This document shows positions 1 to 13,751 of a stretch of 64,000 nt of DNA, piece after piece. Origin of the DNA: Plasmodium malariae (taxonomy: Eukaryota > Apicomplexa > Aconoidasida > Haemosporida > Plasmodiidae); contig NC_041788.1 in assembly GCF_900090045.1 (NCBI RefSeq), forward strand, positions 1,922,001 to 1,986,000, read 5' to 3'. The position numbers and the translations under genes were made by a program. The notes beneath the pieces were generated by a model. It saw only the letters and a list, made by a program, of their open reading frames with translations. It ran no database searches and had not been told where the DNA came from. The first letter of the stretch is position 1. Every line of letters starts with the position of its first letter.

Positions 1-1040
1 TAAAATTATTTAACATATAAAATAAAAATGAAAAATCCAAAAAAAAAAAAAAAAAAAAAAAAGAGGGAAATGATAAAGGAGAAAAGAGAAAAAAACATGA
101 AAAAGAAGAGAAGAAAATAGAGAAGATATAATTAAATTTGAACCTACTAATTTTTACATGCACTTCTGGAATTGATTGGAAGCAACACGAGAAACTAAAT
201 CAGGAGTATTATTGTATATAATTAAATTAAAAGCAAAAAATACATATTTTAAATAGTTTTTTTTTTTTTTTTTGTGAAATAATTCTGTATATATAAGAAC
301 TTCTTATTGTTAAGACATCATAATGCTTATTCTTTTACTGATTGAATAGTCCTTAAAAATTACACATTTTCCTTTCTACGGAAAAAAAAAAAAAAACTTA
401 AAAACTTGTGTAATAACTCACGAATTTTCTTAATAATTATAAAAAACGAGTGATATAAAATAGATAAAACGAATTGATCTATGTATTATATAAAAACCGG
501 AAAAAAAGTGCGAATTATATAAAATTTTTTTTTTTTTTTTTTTTTTGTTGGTGCATGCATCCTTAATAATAAATGTTTTCAAAACATTAGCATGTATGTG
601 ATTTTTTCATATAAAAATAAGACAACTTGTATTTTTTTTTTACCTTTAATTTTTTTTGTTCTTATTTTTGTTCTTGTTTTTGTTTTTCTTTTTGCTTGCT
701 TTTTTTTTTTTTTTTTTCTTGTTCTGTCCTATTTATGTACTGTTGTATAAGTTATTTGAAATAAAATTATAAAAAAAAAAATGAAAAAGAAAACGTAATG
801 CCTTGATTTAACTCCTAATGATAAAAAAATTTCTTCCCATTTTATATTAAAGTATATTTTATTTTTCTTTCATGTGGTTATCTTTATTTATATTAATGAT
901 TTTACAGTAATGTATAGCGGAATATATGCATGTATTTGTACACACATTTTCGCATGTACAGTAGCGTCGTTTTTCGTACAAACATTATATCTATAAATAG
1001 CCATCTAGATATCTATTCAACACAGTTTCATGAGTCCATA
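1..1040. other. Upstream region of PTRAMP
   Basis: No gene seen. The stretch is AT-rich, with several poly(A) and poly(T) runs (for example near 41-62, 259-273, 520-546 and 700-718). One GGTGCATGCAT element at 550-560 is listed separately. It probably holds the promoter and 5' untranslated region of the gene that follows. Confidence 0.6.
550..560 (+). promoter_or_regulatory. Candidate ApiAP2 factor site GGTGCATGCAT
   Basis: The element contains GTGCA and the palindrome TGCATGCA, and lies about 500 bp upstream of the PTRAMP start codon. GTGCA is the reported core of the invasion-gene regulator AP2-I, and TGCATGCA is a known binding motif of other ApiAP2 factors such as AP2-EXP. Being in front of a merozoite secretory gene fits, but use of the site is inference. 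Confidence 0.4.
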
Positions 1041-2944
1041 ATGGAAATTAAAATGGACTATAATAAAAAATTTTTAAAATTTCGAATTGCAAAATTAATT
1101 TATTTTTTCTTGTTAATAAAAATAAATACACTTAAAATAAGAAAAGGTCCCATAGAGTCAGGAAATAAACTACATAAGAATGAAGAGAAGATTACTGTAT
1201 TCCATAGAGTATTGCCTTATTTTTCTATGGAAGCAACAGTATTTGAAGATAATAAAATAAATAAAATAAGCCATGAAAAAAATATATGTGCAAAATTAGT
1301 TAAAGATCACAAAAATTTTAATTCTCCATTAGAGAAAAGGTACAAACTCGAAAATAGAGAGTATACTATCGAAATAAGGAATAAAGAAAACACATACCAC
1401 TATACCAATAATCTTTTAAAAAATTTGGGATTAGAGTTATGTAATAAAGTATTAATATTTTCTATTGCTATTACTAATGACCTATGTGAGTTTGATATAT
1501 ATAATAATTATACATTATATATTAATTACTTAAAAAATGTACAAATTGAACATCTACAAACTGCATTATTGCATGGACGATTTTTATTTTTAAAATTACC
1601 TCAATCTTTTGATTTGAATAAAAGTATTCCTACATTTTCTGAAAATGAATATATTATAAAAAAAGGAATACTAGAAAATGATATTATAAAATTTGACTTC
1701 ACAAATATTATTCTAAATCAAGTATGTAATTCCTCATCTGATCAAATACGCAAGCCATTTGATGAGAATAAAAATTCAAATAATAATAAGGATAACCAAA
1801 ATAAAAAAAAAATAATAAATTTTGTTGTTATAACTTCGCATGTGTTGAGTGATATTATTATTTTCCCATCAACAATTATGAATGCAGAATATGTCAAAAA
1901 TTATAAAAATATGAAGAATGTTGTAAAGATTAAAAAAAGTAAATTAGAAAAGATTTATCTCTTTTTGTGCTATTCTTTTAGCATTTTTCTTTTGATTAAA
2001 AATAAAATCTATTTTCCTTCTGTACTAAAAATATAATGTTTTTCTTTTTTTTCTTTATATCCCCCAAATTGCAGAAATAGTAAAAAATTTTACTGACTGG
2101 GTTGGATGGTCCCCCTGTTACAACATATGTAGTGATAACTTTTCCTACAAGTGCAGATATAATAATTGTATGAATGATGAAAGTGCTTTTTGCGATCAGC
2201 ATTTACTTTTGGATTTTTACGAGTGTGAACCTAAGACTTGTAAAAATGAGTTGAACGGTATTATCCAAAAAAAAAAAAAAAAAAAAAAAATACACATATA
2301 GATGGAAATAAAAATGGAAGTGGAAATACATATGCTAATACCTAGCTACAAAATTAGCTAAATTAAATTCCTTCCATTTTTTTTTTTTTTTTTCTGTTTG
2401 CGTGATTTTAATATAGGTCCAAATGAAGATGGAAAAAAAGAAGAAAAACCTTCTTCATCCAGTGAACAGAATACGACGGATGAGGATGGATATTTATTAG
2501 ATGATGACACAATGTCAGGGAAAAGAAAACATGAGAAAACAAACTTTTTCATGTGGATAATAAATAGTAAATACTATAAAAAATGCACATATATGTATAA
2601 ATATGTATATACATACTGTAAATATATATGTGTCTATATACAATATATATTTAAATACGCACACTTTGAATATACCCATATAGAAATGTCGATTGAAACT
2701 TCTTTTTTCCTTCCCTTAATTTTTAGATAAAAAGCTTTCCCTTGGTCTTTTAATATTTTTTATCGTTGTCATAATACTTGGATGTCTGTATTGCTATGTA
2801 AAGTAACTTTTTTTTTCTGCTTTTTTATATTTTTATTTTAGCAAAAAAGCATATATTTGGAATAAATATTTTTCGTTCTTTCTTTTCAGCTCCAGTCTAG
2901 GCTTTCATAACGACGAAGAATATTACGTATCAAATTATAGATAG
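1041..2944 (+). CDS. PTRAMP: Thrombospondin-related apical membrane protein (PTRAMP), 5 exons
   Basis: Apical secretory membrane protein of merozoites, thought to act in erythrocyte invasion. Exons read as 1041-1938, 2075-2257, 2417-2566, 2727-2802 and 2890-2944; every join is phase 1 or 2 and stays open. The start is Met at 1041 or 1053 (453 or 449 residues). Both put a hydrophobic signal peptide (IAKLIYFFLLIKINTL) at the N-terminus; Met codons at 930 and 954 would bury it. About 230 non-repetitive residues follow. Exon 2 encodes one thrombospondin type 1 domain with WVGWSPC and six or more cysteines (about residues 300-356). An acidic, Ser-rich stalk, one transmembrane helix (LSLGLLIFFIVVIILGCLY) and a short tail ending YYVSNYR come next. 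The tail has no C-terminal tryptophan, unlike TRAP and MTRAP. A donor at 2022 was excluded because it creates an immediate stop. Identity rests on domain order and synteny. Confidence 0.9.
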
Positions 2945-3553
2945 CAATAGTTATACAGTTAAAATTTTTTATTTTTTAATTATTCTCTTCATATATATTT
3001 TTGAAAGAAACATTCTTATATATTAATTAAAAATTTTTAAAGGTAGATAAAAACATTAGGAATACGTTTTTCCTATTTTATTATTTACATTTTATTTCTT
3101 TTAATTTTTTTTTTTTTTTTTTTTATTTAGTTGTAACATGCATTTTTGTCAAAACACGATAAATGCTATTCACAAATATGCTCTACAGAATGAATTACCT
3201 ATTAATGCACTCCTACTGGAAAATTGCTAAATTTTTTTTATCTTCATAACACTAAATAGGGAAACGTTTATTCCTTATGTGTATATGTGCATTGTACACA
3301 TAACACATATAATGTTTTATTTAAAAATTTTAATTATAGTAAACAGCGTGTACATTATTAACACAATGCAACAAATGTTATGTTAAAAGAATAAAAAACA
3401 AAATTGAATGAGTATGATAAAATAATTTTCACTAATAAAAATTCTTAATTACGAATTAAAATAACTTCAAATCCTAATTATATTTGCAATAATTTTGGTA
3501 CATTCTTACAATTTTTATAATTTTTTTTTTTTTCTCAATTTGGTATTATGTTA
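2945..3553. other. Convergent intergenic region, PTRAMP / symplekin-like gene
   Basis: About 0.6 kb between two 3' ends, with no coding signal on either strand. It holds poly(T) runs and an imperfect inverted repeat near 3275-3312 (TATGTG...CACATA arms). It probably contains both 3' untranslated regions and polyadenylation sites. Confidence 0.5.
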
Positions 3554-3731
3554 TCAAGCATTTAATAAGTTCTTCAAATAATCTGGGCACATTCTTTTTG
3601 CCTATACAGTGTGGAAACAAAAGAAAAAAATGGAAAAAAGGAAAAAAAAGAAAAACAAAAACATAATTAAAATAAAAACTAAATTAAGCTTGATATACAT
3701 CAGATAAACGGAAAATATACTAATCATATAC

Positions 3732-3768
<37 letters not shown>

Positions 3769-6700
3769 AACACAAATTGGATAAAAAACAGAAAAAATAG
3801 GAATAAATTTCGCATTTAGAACTTACCTGCTCGTTTAAAGATATCAATTCCATTAAGTCGCTTTGTATGGAATGTTTCTGTTGTAAAGCGTTAAAAAGCA
3901 TCAAGCATTCGTCCCTTCAAAAAAAAAGGAATTAAAAAAATTATCAAAAATACAGTGAATAAAGGTACTAATAAATAAATAGGTATAGGCACAAGTTGAG
4001 CGCCTTTTCTGACATGCGAAGATAGAATTATTTTTCCATATATTATACTTACTTTGGTAACATAAAAAAAACATAAAAAAGGGAGTGCTTGAAATCGGAC
4101 CATAACATAGATATACACATTAAAAAGCCTTTCCATATGAATTTATTTGTCCATATTTTTTTCTGTATCAGTAAGGGCATAATAATACTACTAATAAATT
4201 CTCTTAATATATTTATATTTTTTGTTATTTGACACAAAAACCTTCCATATATAGGAAATATAGGATTACTATTTTCCGCTATTTGTTGAATTATATTTGC
4301 TATATCTTTCACTGTTATATCATTGTACATTTTAATGTTTTCTTGATTATCAACTGTATTTAAATTAACTTTTGTTACAAAATAATCTAACATAATTTTT
4401 TGAATGTTTTTATTTTTATTTAAATTATAATAAAAATAAAATATTTCAATATTTGTTATGTAATAAGATTCATTTTCCTTTTCGTTTTGTTTCTCTAGAA
4501 TATAGGAATAAGGCAATTTAATAATATTGTTAATGCAACATTTCAAAATTTCAATTTTTATATTTTCTTCCATCTCATTTTTAATTATTTCACTAAATAT
4601 ATGCAAAATTTGGTCTTTTTTCAAAAATCCAATTAATTCAATAATAAAATGGATATTTTGATTTTCTAGGTATAAATTATAACAAAAGTTTAGAAAATTA
4701 AAGTGGCTCTCCCTTACAGGATGTGAAGGACAATCATACAAATTCTTGCTTATATATTTTATTATTTCTATATTAACTTGAAATGCACTATTTTCATTCA
4801 CAGTATTTGTTTCTTTTGTGGATAATTCTTTATTTTTCTGTTCTTCGTTTTCTGTACTTCCTACCTCTTCTTTTACCAATGCTTGCTCCTTACCACCTGT
4901 AGGATCTTGTGTCTGTTCTGTTTTCGTTTGTTCTGTTGTAGAATGTTCTGCGGTATTCGTATTACTATCATTTGTGTCGTTTCTCTGCACCTGATCATCC
5001 TTTTGATTCTCCTTTTCATCTACTCCTTTTTCATTCTCCCTTTCCTCATGCCTTTTCGTATTTTCAATACTGGTATCATTTAATTTGTTATTATATTTTA
5101 AAATTCTGAAAAACTCTTCATGAAATAAAGACTTCAATAAAGGTAATGTCTCTATAAACTTGTTCAACAAAATTGTCCTTACTTCTTTTTTTAGACAATT
5201 ACTATATACAAATAAATATAAATGAAAAAATATAGATGATCTCACACATATACTCAAAAAGTTATCAACTGAATTTATGAAAAAGTTCAAAATATCTTGT
5301 AATTCTATATATTTAAACTTATCCATTATTTTTGTTTTATCATCTTCTGACGTTTCGTTAAAAAGTAAATTAAAATGTAACCAAAAATGATCTTTATTTT
5401 TTTCATACCCTTTTTCAATATTGAATAAAACAAATTTACACAATTCATCAACAAAATCAATACTTATAAAGTTTAGAAATCTATTTGATTTTTTCATCTT
5501 CTCAAGCAATTTTTTTTCTTCCATTAAATCTGTTGTTTTTATGAACAAGACAACGAAAATTTCTTCTAGTAATATTTTCTGTGATATTTCGTTCCTCTGT
5601 AGGCATTCTTTTTCTTCACTATGCTTCTTTTCACTTTCTTCCTCTTCTCTATGCCTTTCTTTAACTTCTTCCTCTTCGCTTCGCCTCCCTCCATTTCGAT
5701 CCTCTTCATTTGTTGTCTTCATATGACTTTTCGTATTCGACTTATTCATTCTATTACCTTTAATTGCTTGCTCATTTTCCTTATCATTAATTTTTCCAAA
5801 ACTACTGCTATTATTAAAAAAATCAGTTTCTTTTAGAAACGCTTCCACTGATTGGAAAATATTTGGCTGATGAAAACCCTTTATATATTCATTTAATTTT
5901 TCATTAATTGCAGCATAATTTTTTAAAGAGAGCATCCTTTTTTCGTAGAACGTAATTTGTTCATAATTCACAAAAATTGATAATATGTCATTGTAAAAAA
6001 AGGAAAAATTTGTTAACAAAAAATTATGAACAAAATTAATTAACTCTATTGGCCATAAATAAAATGCAAAGGGTGAAAAAAAAAGAATATCATTTTTTAA
6101 ATTTGGGATGTACATACTGCATATATATAACAAAAATAAAATAAAAACTTTGTGATAAAAAGAATATATTCTTTTCGTGTATGTAAAAAAGTTTACTGTA
6201 TTATTATAAATTCCTTTTGAAGCAGTTATTAGTTTTTTTAAAAGGGCTCTTATTTCATTACTCGACTTAAATAATGTATTAATGTATATACATAGTATGG
6301 TTTTTTTTGCCTTAATGTTTTGATTCTTCTTAAGTAAATTAGAAATTAGTGAAAAGCTAAATATATAATAGTTTGACGAATTCTGAGTCATTGTGGTATA
6401 TTTTATATAGTAATTGATATTAAAAAGTTCTTCCTCCATTTCGCTCTCTTTTTTACATCTAACCTTTATAGTATTATCCTCATCATCCTCATTGCTAGCA
6501 GTACTAATAGCTTCTTTATCATTGTACTTAAAATCTGTATTTCTGTTCTCACTCTGGCTTACACCTACACTTATATTTGCACTTGCAGCACTGTATTTGT
6601 ACAAATTCGCTTCATTATTTATCTCTTCATTCATATGATACGTATTAGAATTACTAATTTTTCTTGGCATTTTTAATGAATTATCGACATAAGCGGTATT

Positions 6701-9700
6701 ATTATCATTATAGTTAAAATTCAACATTTCCATTGTTTCGTTATGGCAATTATTACTCCCTTTCTTCTGTGGACTATCATCATACGCCACTTCTCTATTG
6801 GTTTCTTTATTCATACAGCCATTATTATATTCTTCTTCTTCATCTTCTTCTTCACTTAATTCAATTTCAAAATGGGAAAAAGACGCATCTGACGATTCAT
6901 TATATGTAAGACTATCATAAATATACTTATTTTCACCATCCTTATCAGAATATTTTTGGATATCATGATAATTAACATTTGGTGAAGACATTAGATACAT
7001 ATTATTGTTATGATCAGTTACTTCTTCCCCAGTAACATGTTCATTATTAATTCTCTTCTTTTTTTCAAGGGTACTGCAAGAGTTACCATATATAGATTTT
7101 TCTTTTATTGCTATATTATATTCGGAGCATTGTTCTTCCTCTTCTAATTCTTTATGTCTGCTAGTCTTTTCTCTCTTTTGGTTACTTGAAAATTCATCAG
7201 TATATCTTTTTTTTATCATGTCTTCTTGCGATTCCTTCTCAACAAAATGTAAAAAAGAACTATGCTCGATTTTACATTCCTTATTTTTTAAAAACTTTCC
7301 TTTGTTCTTTCTTTCATCTATTATTTCCTTTCTTTTCTCTTCATTTTTTAAAAAAGACATGTTATCATTATGTGTGCTATTAATATATCCTTTATAATCA
7401 ATATGGATATCTATATTATTCAGCCAAATAATTAAATAAATAAAAAACGAAAAGGATAACTTAGGAGCTTCTAATATTTGTTCTATAAATGTTTTGATGT
7501 ATTGATCTCGATGATTTGCTAAGAGTTTATCACTGTGTAAAAAAAATATAAGAAGATTTAAAATTTCGTCATATTTACATTTTATTTTGAAACTCCTTTT
7601 CTGTAATTCATATCTGTACACACAATCCTTCTTCTTCAATTTTTTTTTTAATTTATAAAAGTAATTGTAACAAACGGTTGTGTAGCCCAAAATGTCATTG
7701 TCGTAGTTGTTACCATAATAGAGATGTGCACAGCTCGTATTCGCTTCCAACCGTTTTAACTGATTTAATCTTTTCCTTTTTTTGGCCTTTTTCTTTTTTT
7801 TTTTCTTTTCATCGATATATGCGTAAAACAGCAAATTGTTAAATATTTTAAATACAGTAGAATAATTTAGAAAAATATCGTTACGGGTGTCCCCTGTGAA
7901 CACACATATAGAATTAATTTTTATAGAGTATAAGGTAAGAAAAAAAAACTTTAGCCTTTCTTTCATCATGCTATTTATAATAATTCTTTTAATAATATTA
8001 TTAATAATTTTAAGATTATTAATTTTTTTAATAAACACATTTTCACCTAGAACTTGAACACTGTTTTCAAGATTGTTATTAAGTATTTGTGAAAATATAA
8101 GAAAAAAATATAAATCAACCGTTCCTAGTATAAGTTCATTACTTTTAACATTATCATAATATTTTAAATCATTATTCAAAAATTTGGAATACATACTTTT
8201 GTAATTCATCTGTTCAATCATATTATTTTGCATATCCGTTGAATAAATCATTTCTTCTTCCCACTGACTATCACTGATTTTGTAATCCTTATTATCGCCC
8301 CTTTTTTCATACACTATACTGTCATCATTAATCTCTTTAAAATTTTCCCTTAAAATGGGTTTATTTTTATTTAGTCCTACTACACCACTTTCCATGTTAC
8401 TATTATTCTGATAAGATGTAACGATATGATTCGAGTTGTGCATAAGGTCCATCCCCCCCTCAGCAATTTTCATAACTGCTTGTTCATATGAATTAGAATT
8501 AAAATCATAACCATAAGGACTACCACAAATATTGCTGTCACCTGTATTTGCCCCTACAATATCTGTGTTTTTCTTTTTTCTTTTTTTTTTTTGTATAAAA
8601 TCTATTAAGTTACTCTTCCTGGAACAGTCAAAATTTTCATAAAATTCTTTGTCTAATTTAAAATTAGTGAGATATAATTTTTTAATAATTTGATTTATAA
8701 AAATGTTTTCCTTTTCTTCTTTTTTAAAATCTTGATTTTCATTTTCGCTTTCATTCATTTTTACTTTCAAGTACGACATAATATCTACTTGTTCATTTTT
8801 TAACTTCTTATATCCATAATCCTCTTTTCGTAGAATTGTTTTGTTCATATGTTCACAATTGAAATTGTTTTCATTGGTTTTTTTTTTTCTTTTTTTTTTT
8901 TCTTCTTCTTCTTCTTCTTCTTCTATGTCTATGTCTATTTCTTGTTCCTTTTTTTTTCCTGAAAGCGCATTGTTCAATGATTGTATTTTTTTTTTTGTTA
9001 GTTCATCCGTCGTTCCCTCTTCCCCCATGAAGTTTAATAGACTAGTAATATATGAATAATAGAATGAAAAATTTACATTTTTTCTACATATTAATATATA
9101 CAATTCATTTTTAATATAATAAAACATACAATGAAGAAGTTTTTCTTTATAATTATTATTTCCTTTATCAAAGGAATTGGAGCCACGCCCCTTTCTTTTT
9201 TCTATATCTTCATCAAGAGAATCAGACATATTTAAATTATCTTCCACATGAATATTACAATTTCTGTCTCCATGATATCTCAACCGTTTCTTTATATTTC
9301 CTTTTAGATGCATTAATTTTTCTATCATTATGAAAATGTTTTCAAGAAAAAAATTTAGTACAAAGGGAACTTCACGAATTAAATAGAAAATATTTCTCAT
9401 CAAATGCGTAAGGAAAATAATGTTATCTGTTGTTATTTGATCTATGTTATTTATTAAACACCCCAAGTTTTGTAAATATTTACTTGCATTTTGACTAGCA
9501 TCATCTTGTTGTCCTACATTGTGTGTATTATCAAAAAAGGAGTTATCGAAGAAATTCACATAATTCATGCAATTCCTATAATGGGTATCATTCGTATAAT
9601 AATTCATATAATTATCCATAAAATGCTCTGCTTGATTGTATTTCCTTTCCTGAACAATTTTTTCACCTGTTAACAAATCATTTCTGTTGGCAGTGATTAC

Positions 9701-10924
9701 CACATTTTCATTCGTAATATTTTGAAATTCATGTTTTGAATTAAAATGATATATTAACTTATTAAAAATTTCATATTTGGTTCTGTCATTGTTTGTATTA
9801 TTTACTTCTTCGTTTTTTACCTCCTCATCAACTTTATCCTGTTTAGTTACATGTTCTTTCTTAATATTTTGTTCTTCTTCTATTTTATTATTTTTACTCT
9901 TTTTTATTATATCCTTTTTTATTGTCGTTCTTGGTTTTGCAAATGTTGATGCGATTGCTTTTTTTATTTTGGCTGAAGAAGAATTATCGTTTGACCAGTT
10001 GCCATCTTCCTTGTTTTCGTTCATAAAATTTTCGTCCTTTGCATGATGGAAAATGTTATTTGCATTGTTACTAAGATTAAAAAGAATTAAATCGTTAAGC
10101 AGTCTAATATTTTGTTCGAGCCAGATTAGTATAATTTCATCATAATTTTTTAAGTCCACCTTATCAGTAACATCATTTAAATAAGATATATCAAATATTT
10201 CGTTAATAACATGGTGAATTTGTTTATCTTCCCTTAATATTTCTTTAAATATATTTTTTTTATTTTTTAAAACATGGAAAAAAAATAAAATTTCCTTGGT
10301 TAAAATTAACATTAAATTTTTAATGAGATCATATTTATATGGATTATCCGTTATCCATTTATAGAAGTGGAAATTCATTAACACGTTGAAAACCTTTGAT
10401 TTTAATATAACATAATTATGAAATCCTTGTTTAATGTTATTGAGGTTGTTATTCCTATAATTATCATCGTCATCATCATCATCTTTTGCGCATAAACAAA
10501 TTTTTGAAAATAATAAACCTTTTAACAAATAAATAATAATCTTTTTCAAATATTCAATAATTTTTACTATATAATATTTTTCCTCAAATAAATTAACAAA
10601 GTAAGATATAACTAAATAAGAATAACTTTTATTAATTCTCAAAATAGAACAACAAAAGGTTAAAATCCTTGTAATGAGCCTTTCCTTAAATGATATAGTA
10701 TTATTTTTTCCATCATGGCTATGAACACGCTCTAATAATAAATTGACATATGGAATAACATAAATATGAATTATCCTACTATTTTTTTTATTTTCATTGT
10801 TAAAACATTCGAAGAATATTTGTTCTATTTCATTTATATGCATAATCAATGTTTTCTCGTCTTCTTCATTGTTTTCGAGTACTTGTATGATCTTTTGAAT
10901 TCTGCTTTTTTTACTTTTTAACAT
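3554..10924 (-). CDS. Symplekin/Pta1-like mRNA 3'-end processing scaffold, 3 exons
   Basis: Symplekin is the HEAT-repeat scaffold of the nuclear cleavage and polyadenylation complex, linking CPSF, including the CPSF73 nuclease, to CstF. Exons: 10924-4053, 3914-3827 and 3601-3554, joined in frame, giving 2,335 residues. The family call comes from the C-terminus. Helical text with IIMPLLIQKKIW, WKGFLMC and FYVFFMLPK is followed by a tail ending YLKNLLNA, which follows the pattern of human symplekin (LLIQ..VW, WEGFIKC, LLQLP, then a short helix ending SIMTILEA). The first 250 residues are also helical and HEAT-like. The middle is poorly conserved and rich in Lys/Asn/Glu, with a run of seven Asp near residue 150 and Glu runs. 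This doubles the usual symplekin length of about 1,100-1,300, as is common in Plasmodium. Without the last two exons the symplekin tail is lost. An unrelated HEAT-repeat protein cannot be excluded by eye. Confidence 0.72.
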
Positions 10925-13751
10925 TTAGTTTTTATGAAATTAAAGTAATCATATATAATAATTATATACATATATGTGTATACAATATATATCAACATAA
11001 AAATTGCTACAGAGTATAACTGAAGAAAAACAGGCAAAAATCAGCTCCTTAATTTTACCTCACACTATTTTTACGTGCTTATATTTATAGTAATAACAAT
11101 AATGATAATAATAAATGGCTTGGCTTTTAAAATATCACGAAAGTGGGAAATTTTTTCTCTTATTTTTCTTATATTTTGAGAGTAATTCAAAATTTAAGTC
11201 ATCATTTTCTTATAAATATCGTACAATGTCAAGGCTTACATTTATGTATAAATAACTGATTAATATTTCTTTTATTAAAAATTTAATACACTTAATAACA
11301 GAGTTACAATGTTTTGCCTTGACGTTCCTTCTAATTATTATTTAAGTATATATGTAAAAATTTTAAATGAGCACAAAAAAAAAAAAAAAAAAAAAAAGCT
11401 TTGCTTTTCAAAATATCATAGGCTATTTTCGTTTTACATTTTTTATTTTGAACAAAATGAATTAAATTTTGTTGCTATATATATGAGTCACAATACCGGT
11501 ATTACTTGTATGTGTATATATATGCAAAGCCGCCATTTTATATTTCACTTAAATAATAAATGGACAACGACGAACCTATTTAAAATTTTATATTAATAAC
11601 AGTACTTTCCATTTTTTTAATTTAGGAGGTGGTGGTTAATATATATACATCCTCAACATCCTCAAAATATATTTTTTCTCTTTTTTCATTTTTCTTTCCC
11701 TTTCGCTGTTTATTATATTTTTAATTATATTATAGTATGCCTTTTAATCAAAAAACATTTAACTTAAAAAAGTTCATCAGTCAGTCTAATTAGTTATATA
11801 TGTTAAAATAAATGAGAACAAAAGTTATGAGATAAATGTGTTATATAGAAAAAATTTCTGCTATAAATTTGGGATTATATAGAATATTTTTCATGTTATT
11901 GTTTTATTTTTAAAATTTGTACATTTAAAGAATTAAAATGTATAATAAAATGCGTTCCTTTGGAATTTGTATTGAAAAAATATTGTACACCCATTGGAGG
12001 AAAAAGCAAAATAAGAATTTAATTGTATTTTCTTTTTTTTCTTTTCTTTTCTTTTCTTTTTTTTATTCTCTTTTCTTTTTTTTATTCTCTTTTCTTTTTT
12101 TAATTCTGTTTTCTTTTTTTAATTCTGTTTTCTTTTTTTAATTCTGTTTTCTTTTTTTAATTCTGTTTTCTTTTTTTAAATCTCTTTTCTTTTTTTAATT
12201 CTCTTTTCTTTTTTCTTTATTCTTTTTTTTTTTTCAGATTTATTAGCTATCATTAATTTTAGAATATCTTTAAGCAAATTTTTTTTTATACCCTACTTTG
12301 TTTTATTTTAATTGAAGAATAAAAAAACGAAAAAGAAAAAAGTATATTTATTAGATATTAAAAATGAACGAGAAAACTCATTTTGAATATAACTTAATTT
12401 CAACACAATAACTAAATTTAAAAAAAAATAAAATGATAAATAATAGCAAAAACAATGAGGAAAAATGTTAGTATAAAGAATAACAAAAATGTTAATAAAT
12501 TTATCATAAATAATAATATAATAGTAGCATTTTGGGAAATTAAAAGAAACATTAAAATTTTGTAGTAATAATTACGTATACAAAAAAAAAAAAAAAAAAA
12601 AAAAATACAAAAATGCAGTAATATTATAGTTTTAAAAAAATGCTAAACACTAGTAATAATAAAATTATATATATATATTTTATTAAAATGTAATAACAAT
12701 TTTTTAGTTTAAAACTCTTGTTTTTTTTTTTAATGTTCATAATTTTTTATTAAATTTAAGAAATGTTACATATATTATAATATCATAAAAAGATACTCAT
12801 ATAACCTACTGATTAACTGTTTTCCTGCACATCCATGCACTTTTTTTTAAAAGCAGTCAGAAAGAAAAAAATACATTACACATTATATGTATGTATTATG
12901 TATGTATGTATGTATTATGTATGTATGTATGTATGCAGTGTTTTTATATGTATATCATATAAAAAGATACACAACCATACATATAAATAATGTTACAAAG
13001 GAAGACATTTAACACAAGGGAGAGAAGCTTGCGAAATAAGAGTAACATAGTATTAAAGAAAAAAAAATAGCATAAGCGGTCAGGTGTGTGTATATATACG
13101 TGGGGATGTATGTACGGGAAGAAACAACTTTAACTATTAAGTAAAATTTCGAAAAACTGATAGATAAAAATGTTATTACAACTAAATTTCCTTACGTTTT
13201 ATTATTTCCCAGTTTATTTTTCAAATCATATAACCAACAGATTATTCAATTTAGATATTAGTTCAGCCTTTTATTACTTTTTTATAAAGAGTTTATTAGT
13301 TTCTGTTTATCATTTATCATATATCATCTATTTTATTTTTTTATAATTTTATTTCAACTAGTTATAAATCACTATTTTTAGTGAACACATTGAGAAATAT
13401 TAGCTAAAACTTATATAGATAAGTGTGTAACGTATATATAAAAGTGAATAGCGTGTATATAAGCTTATGCATATCTAATGTATATGGAATGTACACAGCG
13501 AATGTATATGGCATGTACACATCAAATGTCCACGACTCATACATATATGGAGCAGTATGTATCCGGTCGTTTTTGAAGTGAAAGCCCAGTAAACACACTC
13601 CAGAATAATAAATGTATTAAAATTTTTTTGACATATTCTTTCATTTTCCTTTTGTACTAAAACACTTTTTCAAAAGAATATTAATAATAGATGTATGTAT
13701 GGACTTTAGAGAAGTAAAAAAATTTTTTTAAGTTTGATGTGTAGATGAAAA
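10925..13751. other. Divergent 2.8-kb intergenic region, symplekin-like gene / AP-2 mu
   Basis: Promoters for both flanking genes must lie here. No gene is called. It contains short open frames at 11309-11596 and 11938-12141, of which the second has coding-like text with splice signals (see findings); a T-rich 19-bp tandem repeat; a perfect 12-bp palindrome AATACCGGTATT near 11492; TATG microsatellites near 12890-12935; and a patch of raised G+C at about 12990-13135. Confidence 0.5.
12030..12236 (+). repeat. T-rich tandem repeat, about 19-bp unit
   Basis: Degenerate copies of TTCTGTTTTCTTTTTTTAA follow each other with a period of about 19 bp. Units vary between TTCTG and TTCTC, and the array ends in a polypyrimidine stretch and CAG. 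The strand is almost pure pyrimidine, so it could serve as a long intronic polypyrimidine tract or simply be slippage-grown promoter DNA. Confidence 0.75.

Noticed and set aside
1939..2074. Alternative PTRAMP intron donor at 2022 (53-nt intron)
   Set aside because: It gives phase 0 and an immediate AAA TAG stop; the donor at 1939 joins in phase 1 to the TSP1 exon.
11309..11596. Plus-strand open frame of 95 codons
   Set aside because: Contains a poly(A)-encoded Lys run and AT-rich text, with no domain or splice support; likely chance.
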